A DNA stretch of 5,649 nucleotides, taken from assembly GCA_001790315.1 (NCBI GenBank), contig MGCE01000121.1, positions 1 to 5,649 on the forward strand, in the 5' to 3' direction. The position numbers and the translations under genes are program-made. The notes beneath the pieces were generated by a model that ran no database searches, was not told the origin of the DNA, and worked only from the letters and a program-made list of their open reading frames with translations. The DNA is from Candidatus Rokubacteria bacterium RIFCSPLOWO2_02_FULL_72_37 (GTDB taxonomy: Bacteria; Methylomirabilota; Methylomirabilia; Rokubacteriales; CSP1-6). Below are positions 1 to 5,047 of the stretch, in pieces. Within the stretch, counting starts at the first letter, position 1. Each line of letters opens with the position of its first letter.

Positions 1-73
1 ACGCCGCGCCGGCGGCGGCCAGGGCGGTCGCGGCCAGGAGCAGCGTCAGGGCGAGGACGACGACCCGGGTCAT
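1..73 (-). CDS. N-terminus of an exported protein (signal peptide only, runs off the left edge)
   Basis: Reading leftward from the ATG at 73-71 there is an open frame of 24 codons to the window edge. The product starts M-T-R and continues with an unbroken hydrophobic stretch at residues 4-16 (V, L and A rich). This ends in A17-L18-A19, a good AxA-type signal peptidase I site, followed by A/G residues. One basic residue, then a hydrophobic core, then small residues is the classic Sec signal peptide pattern, so the mature protein is probably periplasmic or secreted. No cysteine lipobox is visible. No clear Shine-Dalgarno precedes the ATG, and only 32 bp separate it from the divergent gene at 106. 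The mature domain lies outside the window, so no function can be given. Confidence 0.7.
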   Translation of the reverse strand, partial: MTRVVVLALTLLLAATALAAAGAA

Positions 74-105
74 GCGCCAATGCTATCATTCCGCGTCCGG
101 GGACC
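74..105. promoter_or_regulatory. Divergent intergenic region with a candidate -10 element
   Basis: This 32-bp gap separates two divergent genes. On the plus strand it holds GCTATCAT (82-89), whose TATCAT part (84-89) matches five of six bases of the TATAAT consensus and lies 16 bp before the ATG at 106. No convincing -35 box is seen about 17 bp further upstream. The same spot contains a short dyad, AATG-CTAT-CATT (79-90). Read on the minus strand it gives AATGAT (85-90), a weaker -10 that would put the leftward transcript start almost at its ATG. This is a local AT-rich patch in a very GC-rich window, which supports a promoter role. The assignment rests on pattern only. Confidence 0.35.
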
Positions 106-318
106 ATGAACGAGCGCCACCAGACGCCGGGAACGGATCCGAAGCAGCCATTCGCCGCGCTCGCCGCCGGGCGCGACCGCGCCGGGCGCGACCTCGCGCC
201 GGGCGCGGAGCCGTCGACGTTCGTCGTCGTGCTCGAGACGGGACCCACCGTGGTCCGGCTCGGCCACGGCTACGAGCCGGCGGCCAGCTGGCGGCGCCGG
301 CGCCCGCCGCTCGCTTGA
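106..318 (+). CDS. Small hypothetical protein, 70 aa, upstream of the CPBP protease
   Basis: This is a 70-residue open frame from ATG 106 to TGA 316-318. I do not recognise the family. The N-terminal 40 residues are polar, charged and Pro/Gly rich and look disordered, and they include an in-frame 5-codon tandem duplication (AGRDR-AGRDL, residues 21-30). The second part, around residues 38-60, looks like a short beta-rich segment (STFVVVLETGPTVVRLGHGY), and the C-terminus is basic (four consecutive arginines). Coding is supported by strong G/C bias at third positions, with only about five A/T-ending codons. By contrast the overlapping frame starting at 72 gives an implausible arginine-rich product. 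A GGGGA just before the ATG is a weak ribosome-binding site. Its TGA overlaps the proposed TTG start of the next gene, implying translational coupling. Confidence 0.55.
   Translation: MNERHQTPGTDPKQPFAALAAGRDRAGRDLAPGAEPSTFVVVLETGPTVVRLGHGYEPAASWRRRRPPLA
166..195 (+). repeat. 15-bp in-frame tandem duplication
   Basis: Two adjacent 15-bp units (166-180 and 181-195) are identical except at one base near the end. The core GCCGGGCGCG appears a third time at 198-207, slightly displaced. The unit is exactly five codons in the 70-aa gene and encodes AGRD followed by R or L. It looks like a local slippage duplication within a low-complexity coding segment rather than a functional site. Confidence 0.6.
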
Positions 319-1133
319 GCGCATCCGCCGGGCCGGCGAGGCCCACGCCCGCGACGCGGCTCTGGACGGTGTTCGTGGCGTACGTGCTGGCGTTCGCGAC
401 GATCGTGGTGTTCTCGCTCCTGGCCGGCGCGATCGTCCGGGAGCTCTATCCGGAGCTCCCCGAGCGCCAGGTGTTCGATGGGCTGCCGGGGTTGATCGCC
501 GGCGGCATCGCGTCCTCGGCCGGCCTCGTGCTGACCGTGGCGGCGGTGACCCGACCGCTGGCGCCGGCAACGCTGCGGCTGCTCCCCGGGTGGGAGACGG
601 GGCCGGCCCTCGGCGTCATGGTCGTGGGGATGCTGGCCCTCGGGCAGGCGCTCGACTCGCTCGCGATGCTGGCGGGCCTCGGCCGGCAGGGGACGATGGT
701 CGCGATCCGGCGCGCGCTCGAGGGCGCGGTGGGGCCGGAGTTGTTTCTGGCCGTGCTGGTCATCGGCGTGCTCGCCGGCACCGCCGAGGAGTTGTTCTTC
801 CGGGCCTACATGCAGACGCGTCTCACGAAGCGCCTCCGCCCGGCCGTCGCGGTGCTGATCACGAGCGGGGCGTTCGGGCTCCTCCATCTCGAGTGGCTGC
901 ACGTGCTCCTGGCCTTCCTGCTCGGCCTGTACCTGGGCTGGATCACGGAGCTGTCGGAGAGCGCGCTCCCGGCGATCGCCTGTCACGTGATCAACAACGT
1001 GCTCTTCACCCTGCTCACCGCGCTCTTCGGCACGGTCGAGGCCCCAGGCGTCAACGCGGCGCTGCTCGGCGCCTCCGGGATCGTCCTCGTCACGTGCATC
1101 GTGTGGTTGCGCCGGAGCGTGCGGCCGCTATAG
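315..1133 (+). CDS. CPBP family intramembrane metalloprotease (CAAX protease/Abi type)
   Basis: An integral membrane protein of 272 residues, if started at TTG 315. Hydrophobic segments fall at about 17-41, 56-78, 98-120, 140-157, 174-190, 196-212, 225-240 and 248-266. All three signature motifs of the CPBP (PF02517) family are present. They are E158-E159-x3-R163 in GTAEELFFRAY, F187-x3-H191 in the next helix, and H224-x3-N228 further on. In this family the glutamates and histidines form the membrane-embedded metal-type active site. Members act in CAAX-like processing, bacteriocin self-immunity or uncharacterised membrane proteolysis, and the substrate here is unknown. The reading frame is open back to ATG 72, but the stretch 72-314 encodes an Arg-rich non-protein-like sequence overlapping the 70-aa gene. 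The TTG at 315, overlapping that gene's TGA and leaving a short tail before helix 1, is the better start. A later GTG at 369 would cut into helix 1. The function call is firm, the start is less so. Confidence 0.9.
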   Translation: MSASAGPARPTPATRLWTVFVAYVLAFATIVVFSLLAGAIVRELYPELPERQVFDGLPGLIAGGIASSAGLVLTVAAVTRPLAPATLRLLPGWETGPALGVMVVGMLALGQALDSLAMLAGLGRQGTMVAIRRALEGAVGPELFLAVLVIGVLAGTAEELFFRAYMQTRLTKRLRPAVAVLITSGAFGLLHLEWLHVLLAFLLGLYLGWITELSESALPAIACHVINNVLFTLLTALFGTVEAPGVNAALLGASGIVLVTCIVWLRRSVRPL

Positions 1134-1134
1134 T
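1107..1134 (+). promoter_or_regulatory. Candidate sigma-70-type promoter for the sirtuin/acyl-CoA operon
   Basis: TTGCGC (1107-1112, TTG matching the -35 consensus) is followed after 16 bp by TATAGT (1129-1134, five of six bases of TATAAT). It lies over the last codons and stop (TAG 1131-1133) of the CPBP gene. The predicted transcript start near 1141 would leave roughly 24 nt before the ATG at 1165. The -10 sits in the context GCTATAGT, close to GCTATCAT at 82-89 upstream of the other plus-strand unit. It is an AT-rich hexamer in a very GC-rich background, placed just where a new transcription unit would start. Confidence 0.5.
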
Positions 1135-1164
1135 CTTGGGCTGGGCGGGCGGAGCGAGGCGGTC

Positions 1165-1290
1165 ATGAGCCCGCGCGGGAAGGTCGCGATCGTGGGAGAG
1201 AAGTTCCACCAGAGCCTCACCGACAGGATCGACGAGACCGTGACACTCGCCGGCGCGGTCTCGGCGGTCGCCGTTCCGTCGCAGGCGTAG
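1165..1290 (+). CDS. Small protein, 41 aa, first gene of the sirtuin operon
   Basis: ATG 1165 to TAG 1288-1290 encodes 41 residues, starting MSPRGKVAIVGEKF and ending VAVPSQA. I do not recognise a family. The N-terminal KVAIVG resembles the opening strand of many nucleotide- or CoA-binding proteins, including thiolase-like ones, but the chain is far too short for those. The middle (residues 13-26) is charged and the last 15 residues are Ala/Val rich. Evidence for coding: a GGAG/GAGG purine tract at 1151-1159 sits at suitable distance from the ATG, a plausible promoter lies just upstream, and about 39 of 42 codons end in G or C while second positions are near 50% GC. A caution is that one antisense frame shares the same third positions, so periodicity alone does not fix the strand. 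It could be a regulatory leader peptide, a small conserved protein or a gene remnant. Confidence 0.45.
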   Translation: MSPRGKVAIVGEKFHQSLTDRIDETVTLAGAVSAVAVPSQA

Positions 1291-1310
1291 GCGCCGCTGG
1301 CCGTCCGCAC

Positions 1311-2069
1311 GTGACCGACGCGATGGAGCGCCTGGCCGGCCTGTTCGCGCGCGCCTGTCATGCGGTCGTCTTCACGGGCGCCGGGGTCAGCACCGAGTCG
1401 GGCATCCCCGACTTTCGGAGCCCGGGCGGGGTGTGGGACCGGTACGATCCCGGCGAGCTGACCTGGCAGAACTTCATCGGCAGCGTCGCGGGCCGCCGCC
1501 GGTACTGGGAGGTGGGACGCGCGACGTACCCGGTCATCCGGGGGGCGCGACCGAACGCCGCGCACCGGGGCATCGCCGAGCTGTATCGCCGCGGGCGACT
1601 CGCGTGGTGCATCACCCAGAACATCGACAACCTCCACCAGGACGCCGGGCTGCCGCCGGAGCGGGTCATCGAGCTGCACGGCAACGCCACCCGTGCGCGC
1701 TGCCTCGGGTGCGGCGCGGCGTTCAGCCGTGACGAGATCCACGCGTGGCTCGATGCCGGCGCCGAGGTGCCCCAGTGTCCGGCGTGCGGCGGCATCGTGA
1801 AGCCCCTCACGGTCCTGTTCGGCGAGGCGATGCCGGCCGAGGCGATGGCGCTGGCCGAGCGAGAGTCGTGCGCGGCCGACCTCTTCGTCGTCGTCGGCTC
1901 CTCGCTCGTCGTCTATCCCGCGGCCTCCATGCCGCTGCACGCCAAGCGCGCGGGCGCCACGCTGGTGATCGTGAACCTGACGGAGACGCCGTTCGACGCC
2001 CGCGCGGATCTCGTTCTCCGCGCCCGGGCAGGCGAGGTCCTGGACGCCGTGGTCACGCGGCTCGAGTAG
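1311..2069 (+). CDS. Sir2-family NAD-dependent protein deacylase (sirtuin, class II-like)
   Basis: Cytoplasmic enzyme that removes acyl groups from lysine using NAD+, giving nicotinamide and O-acyl-ADP-ribose. The 252-residue chain carries the full sirtuin core. It has GAGVSTESGIPDFRS (residues 23-37) for NAD binding, TQNID (102-106), the catalytic H123 in ELHGN, two zinc-binding pairs (C131-x2-C134 and C156-x2-C159), GSSLVVYPA (196-204) and N222 for the adenosine side. Between the NAD loop and PNAAH it has a long RRRYWEVGR-type segment. Its spacing from Tyr to Pro-Asn equals that of SIRT4-like (class II) sirtuins. The Tyr-x2-Arg acyl-carboxylate pocket of SIRT5/CobB-type desuccinylases is not seen there. 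The start is either GTG 1311 or ATG 1323, and neither has a good ribosome-binding site. The dehydrogenase follows after 6 bp. The acyl preference is not determinable from sequence. Confidence 0.93.
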   Translation: MTDAMERLAGLFARACHAVVFTGAGVSTESGIPDFRSPGGVWDRYDPGELTWQNFIGSVAGRRRYWEVGRATYPVIRGARPNAAHRGIAELYRRGRLAWCITQNIDNLHQDAGLPPERVIELHGNATRARCLGCGAAFSRDEIHAWLDAGAEVPQCPACGGIVKPLTVLFGEAMPAEAMALAERESCAADLFVVVGSSLVVYPAASMPLHAKRAGATLVIVNLTETPFDARADLVLRARAGEVLDAVVTRLE

Positions 2070-2075
2070 GGCGCC

Positions 2076-2858
2076 GTGCGGCTCCGGGACCGGGTGGTGG
2101 TCGTCACGGGCGGCGGCGGCGGCATCGGCCGCGCGATCGCGCGGGCCTTCGCGGCGGAGGGCGCGGGACTCGTGCTGGGCGACCTGGGCGCGGCGGTGAC
2201 GACGGTCGCCGCGAACGTGCGGCGCGACGGCGGGCGCGCCGTGACGCTCGAGGCCGACGTCACGCGCGGCGCCGACATGGCGGCGCTCGCCGCGCTCGCG
2301 GACCGGGAGTTCGGCCGGGTGGACGTACTGGTGACCTGCGCCGGGCTGGGCGACGCCGGGCTCCTGACCGAGCAGGACGAGCGCGAGTGGCTGCGCGTGA
2401 TCGACGTGAACCTGAACGGCACCTACCGGGCCATCCGCGCCGTCCTGCCGCAGATGATGGCCCAGCGCTCGGGACGCATCGTCACGATCGCGTCTGTGAT
2501 GGGGCGGATCGGCGGCTTCGGATACGTGACCGCGTACGTCGCGTCCAAGCACGGGGTCATCGGGCTCACGCGCGCCCTCGCCGCCGAGCTGGGGGCGCAG
2601 GGCTTCACGGCCCTCACGATCAACGCGCTCTGCCCCGGGTACGTGCGCGCGGGCATGGGCGTCGCGGCGCAACCGACCAAGACCGGCCCCCTCGGGGGCG
2701 AGGAGATCTTCGAACGATACTTCAAGCGTCTCGTCCCGCAGCGGCGCATGATCGAGGTCGAGGAGATCGCCGGCGCCGCCGTCTTCCTCGCGCTCCCCGA
2801 GTCGGCCGGTATCACGGGGCAGGCGCTGAACGTGGACGGCGGCTTCGTGATGTCCTGA
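2076..2858 (+). CDS. Short-chain dehydrogenase/reductase (FabG / 3-hydroxyacyl dehydrogenase type)
   Basis: Classical SDR of 260 residues with a single Rossmann domain. The nucleotide-binding motif TGGGGGIG is at 11-18. D36 at the end of the second strand suggests preference for NAD(H). The catalytic tetrad is complete: N112, S140, Y154 and K158 (YVASK). The C-terminal part has the NALCPGYV segment (183-190) and the usual DGGF end. The normally conserved NNAG after strand 4 is replaced by T87-C88-A89-G90. It probably oxidises a 3-hydroxyacyl substrate or reduces the 3-oxo form. The neighbouring enoyl-CoA hydratase supports an acyl-CoA substrate, with 3-hydroxybutyrate dehydrogenase or 3-oxoacyl-ACP reductase as alternatives. 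It starts with GTG, preceded by a TAGGG tract overlapping the end of the sirtuin gene, and shares its operon. The family is certain, the substrate inferred. Confidence 0.92.
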   Translation: MRLRDRVVVVTGGGGGIGRAIARAFAAEGAGLVLGDLGAAVTTVAANVRRDGGRAVTLEADVTRGADMAALAALADREFGRVDVLVTCAGLGDAGLLTEQDEREWLRVIDVNLNGTYRAIRAVLPQMMAQRSGRIVTIASVMGRIGGFGYVTAYVASKHGVIGLTRALAAELGAQGFTALTINALCPGYVRAGMGVAAQPTKTGPLGGEEIFERYFKRLVPQRRMIEVEEIAGAAVFLALPESAGITGQALNVDGGFVMS

Positions 2859-2886
2859 GCGCGGGGCGGACCGGCGAGGAGCGAGC

Positions 2887-3669
2887 ATGAGCACGGTACT
2901 CTACGAGCAGCAGGATCGCGTGGTGACGATCACGATCAACCGCCCCGAGGCGATGAACTCGGTCGACCCGGAGACGCAGGACGCGCTCGTCGCGGCGTGG
3001 ACCCGCTTCCGCGACGACGAGTCGGCCTGGGTGGCCATCCTCACGGGCGCCGGGGACCGCGCGTTCTCGGCAGGCGCCGACCTCAAGAAGCTCGTCCCGG
3101 GGCTGTTCGCGAAGGGGGGGGCCGCGCCCCACAACGCGTACGGGCTCGGCGGGATCACGCGCGGGCTCGAGATCTGGAAGCCGATGATCGCGGCGATCAA
3201 CGGCTTCTGCCTGGCGGGCGGCCTCGAGCAGGCGCTCGCCTGCGACCTGCGCATCGCGACCCCGAACTCGACCTTCGGGCTGACGGAGGTCCGCTGGGCG
3301 ATCATGCCCGGCGCCGGCGGCACCCAGCGGCTGCCGCGCGCGCTGCCGGTCGCCAAGGCGCTCGAGATGATCCTCATGGCGCGCACGCTCACGGCCGAGG
3401 AGGCGCTCCGCTGGGGCCTGGTCAACGCCGTCGTGCCGCCGGCAGAGCTGCTGGCGATCGCGCGCGCGTGGGCGCAGGAGCTCTGCGCGCGCGGGCCCCT
3501 GGCGGTGCGCGCCGCGAAGGAAGCGGTGGTGCGCGGGCTCACGATGCCGCTGGCCGACGGCCTCCGCCTGGAGGCGTTCCTGTCGGGCAGCCTCCGCGGC
3601 ACCGAGGATGCAGTGGAAGGGCCGCGCGCCTTCGCCGAGAAGCGAAAGCCGAACTTCAAGGCGCGGTGA
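2887..3669 (+). CDS. Enoyl-CoA hydratase (crotonase family), both catalytic glutamates present
   Basis: 260-residue crotonase-fold protein that should add water across the double bond of trans-2-enoyl-CoA to give 3-hydroxyacyl-CoA, a beta-oxidation step in the cytoplasm. The oxyanion-hole region FSAGADLKK and the NGFCLAGG segment are intact. E114 (in AGGLE) and E134 (in FGLTEV) lie 20 residues apart, as do the two catalytic glutamates E144/E164 of mitochondrial enoyl-CoA hydratase. They are followed by the conserved PGAGGTQRL loop, and the C-terminus ends in the typical EKRKPNFK. The start ATG has a clear AGGAG (2877-2881) five bases upstream. An 8-G run (3114-3121) lies inside the gene without breaking the frame. 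Its TGA overlaps the GTG start of the Nudix gene. Chain-length or branched-chain preference cannot be told. Confidence 0.92.
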   Translation: MSTVLYEQQDRVVTITINRPEAMNSVDPETQDALVAAWTRFRDDESAWVAILTGAGDRAFSAGADLKKLVPGLFAKGGAAPHNAYGLGGITRGLEIWKPMIAAINGFCLAGGLEQALACDLRIATPNSTFGLTEVRWAIMPGAGGTQRLPRALPVAKALEMILMARTLTAEEALRWGLVNAVVPPAELLAIARAWAQELCARGPLAVRAAKEAVVRGLTMPLADGLRLEAFLSGSLRGTEDAVEGPRAFAEKRKPNFKAR

Positions 3670-4256
3670 AGACGGCAGGCCTGACGCTCGAGGAGCTGGT
3701 CGCGCTGACGCGCGAGCGGCTCGCCGCGCGGGCGCGGCGCGTCGTGCCGCACGGGCCGCTCGTCCAGGCGGCCGTGCTCGTGCCGCTCGTCGACCGCGGC
3801 GAGCCCCATCTCGTGTTCGCCAAGCGCACCGAGCACGTCGGCACCCACCGGGGCCAGATCTCGTTTCCCGGGGGCACGCTCGATTCCTCGGACGCCTCGC
3901 TCCTCGAGGCCGCGCTGCGCGAGTGCGAGGAGGAGGTCGGACTCCCGCGCGAGATGGTCGAGCCCCTCGGCGCCCTCGACGACCAGGAGACGTGGGCGAC
4001 CCAGTACGTCATCACGCCGTGGGTGGGCGTGATCCGCGAGCGCGTGACGTGGCGGCCGGACGGGGCGGAGATCGAGCGGGTGATCGAGGTGCCGTTCGCG
4101 GCGCTCGCCGAGCGGGCCACGTTCCGGGTCGAGCACTGGGAGCGCGAGGGCGTCGTCCGGCCGGTCTACTTCTTCGACTACCGGGGCGACACGATCTGGG
4201 GGGCGACGGCCCGGATCCTCAAGGGCTACCTCGACCTCCTCGAGGAGGGCGCATGA
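3666..4256 (+). CDS. Nudix hydrolase, CoA pyrophosphatase (NudL-like)
   Basis: 196-residue protein starting at GTG 3666, which overlaps the preceding stop as GTGA. An AAGG at 3658-3661 may serve as ribosome-binding site. The Nudix box spans residues 70-93 and ends REcEEEVGL, with likely metal-binding E86, E89 and E90. Directly upstream is FAKRTEHVGTHRGQISFPGG (51-70). This matches the KR-x-H-x-GQ-x-FPGG signature that separates CoA pyrophosphatases (NudL, PCD1, NUDT7 type) from other Nudix enzymes. The downstream TQYVITPWVG is also typical of that group. As in E. coli NudL, the first glutamate of the canonical box (x5-E) is not conserved. The expected reaction splits CoA or acyl-CoA into (acyl-)phosphopantetheine and adenosine 3',5'-bisphosphate. 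Its position between two acyl-CoA enzymes fits a role in controlling CoA or clearing unwanted acyl-CoAs. Confidence 0.9.
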   Translation: MKTAGLTLEELVALTRERLAARARRVVPHGPLVQAAVLVPLVDRGEPHLVFAKRTEHVGTHRGQISFPGGTLDSSDASLLEAALRECEEEVGLPREMVEPLGALDDQETWATQYVITPWVGVIRERVTWRPDGAEIERVIEVPFAALAERATFRVEHWEREGVVRPVYFFDYRGDTIWGATARILKGYLDLLEEGA

Positions 4257-5035
4257 GCTACGAGACGCTGCTGACCTCGCTCGAGGACGGCGTGGCCCGG
4301 ATCGTCCTGAACCGTCCCGACGCGCGGAACGCCCTCTCGCGGACGATGCTCGCCGAGCTCGAGGCCGCGCTCGCTGCGTACGAGGCGGACCCCGCGGCGC
4401 GGGTGCTCGTGCTCTCGGGCGCGGGGGACAAGGCGTTCTGCGCCGGCGCCGATCTCCGGGGCGCCGGCGACCGCGGCTCGACGCTCGAGGCGCGCGAGGC
4501 GTTCAGCGCGCTGCCACGGATCCTCGAGCGCCTGGCCCGCATGCGCACGCCCGTGATCGCGCAGGTGCACGGCTGGGCGCTCGCCGGCGGCTGCGGGCTC
4601 GCCGCGGGGTGCGACCTCGTCGTCGCGGCCGACGACGCGCGCTTCGGCCTGCCGGAGATCAAGGTCGGCGTGCTCCCCCTGATCGTCATGGCGCCCATCC
4701 TGCGCGCCGTCGGACGCAAGCGGGGGATGCTCATGGTGCTCTCGGGCGAGCCGGTCTCCGCGCAGGAGGCCTTCGAGCTGGGCCTCGTGAGCCTCGTCGT
4801 CCCGCGCGGGGAGCTCGCGGCGCGCACGGGCGCGCTCGCCGCGAAGCTCGCGGCGCTGAGCCCGACCGCGCTCGGGCTCGCGAAGGAAGCGGCCTTCACG
4901 CTCCAGGACATGGACTACGCGGGGTCGCTGCGCTACCTGCGCGAGCTGACGACGCTCGTGTTCCTCTCCGACGACGCCAAGGAGGGGATCGCCGCGTTCT
5001 TCGAGAAGCGCCCGCCCCGCTGGACGGGCCGCTAG
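4253..5035 (+). CDS. Crotonase-family protein (enoyl-CoA hydratase/isomerase-like, possibly methylglutaconyl-CoA hydratase type)
   Basis: 260 residues, start ATG 4253 overlapping the Nudix stop as ATGA, with GGAGG at 4244-4248 four bases upstream. The crotonase fold is clear from FCAGADLRG, the VHGWALAGG segment and the C-terminal FFEKRPPRWTG. At the first catalytic position, however, glutamate is replaced by G115 (GGCGLAAGCD), while the second, E135 (FGLPEI), is kept. The usual PGAGGTQR loop is replaced by LPLIVMAPILR. A Gly at the first position together with a P-x-V-I-x-P-type loop is characteristic of LiuC-like 3-methylglutaconyl-CoA hydratases and related crotonases of leucine and isoprenoid catabolism. 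That is a possible assignment but not proven. It may equally be an isomerase or another crotonase activity. It is the last gene of the operon and faces a convergent protease gene. Confidence 0.88.
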   Translation: MSYETLLTSLEDGVARIVLNRPDARNALSRTMLAELEAALAAYEADPAARVLVLSGAGDKAFCAGADLRGAGDRGSTLEAREAFSALPRILERLARMRTPVIAQVHGWALAGGCGLAAGCDLVVAADDARFGLPEIKVGVLPLIVMAPILRAVGRKRGMLMVLSGEPVSAQEAFELGLVSLVVPRGELAARTGALAAKLAALSPTALGLAKEAAFTLQDMDYAGSLRYLRELTTLVFLSDDAKEGIAAFFEKRPPRWTGR

Positions 5036-5047
5036 CCGAGGACGGCT
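5034..5047. terminator. Small hairpin spanning both convergent stop codons
   Basis: AGCCG (5034-5038), loop AGGA, then CGGCT (5043-5047) form a perfect 5-bp stem. It covers the whole 11-bp gap between the plus-strand TAG (5033-5035) and the minus-strand TGA (read at 5049-5047). No T tract follows on either side, so classical intrinsic termination is doubtful. In such GC-rich DNA a 5-bp stem may be chance. Its exact placement is suggestive of a weak bidirectional terminator. Confidence 0.25.

Noticed and set aside
72..314. N-terminal extension of the CPBP protease back to ATG 72
   Set aside because: The translated stretch is an arginine/proline-rich out-of-frame reading of the 70-aa ORF, whose codon bias is better. 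The TTG at 315 gives a normal family length.
1165..1203. Small ORF as the remnant of a thiolase (KVAIVG start)
   Set aside because: Only about six residues resemble a thiolase N-terminus, and no further thiolase sequence follows in any frame before the sirtuin gene.
1745..2890. Plus-strand frame overlapping the sirtuin and SDR genes
   Set aside because: Arg/Gly-rich product with no motif in the wrong frame relative to the two well-supported genes.
1128..2894. Very long minus-strand open frame (588 codons) covering the sirtuin and SDR genes
   Set aside because: It is antisense to two genes with complete family motifs. Its product is rich in Arg, Ala, His and Pro without any domain, and such long antisense frames are expected where third positions are nearly all G/C.
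3114..3121. Run of eight G inside the enoyl-CoA hydratase, possible phase-variation tract
   Set aside because: The frame is intact, the run codes K-G-G-A in a variable loop, and a G8 run is unsurprising at this GC content. It is worth remembering only as a sequencing-error spot.
2901..4136. Long minus-strand open frame antisense to the hydratase and Nudix genes
   Set aside because: No recognisable motif and low-complexity composition, while the plus strand encodes clear enzymes. It is a GC-rich shadow frame.
2887..5035. The two crotonase genes as a recent tandem duplication
   Set aside because: They share only fold-level motifs and short identical DNA patches (13 bp at the AKEA codons). Active-site differences and a gene between them point to ancient divergence.
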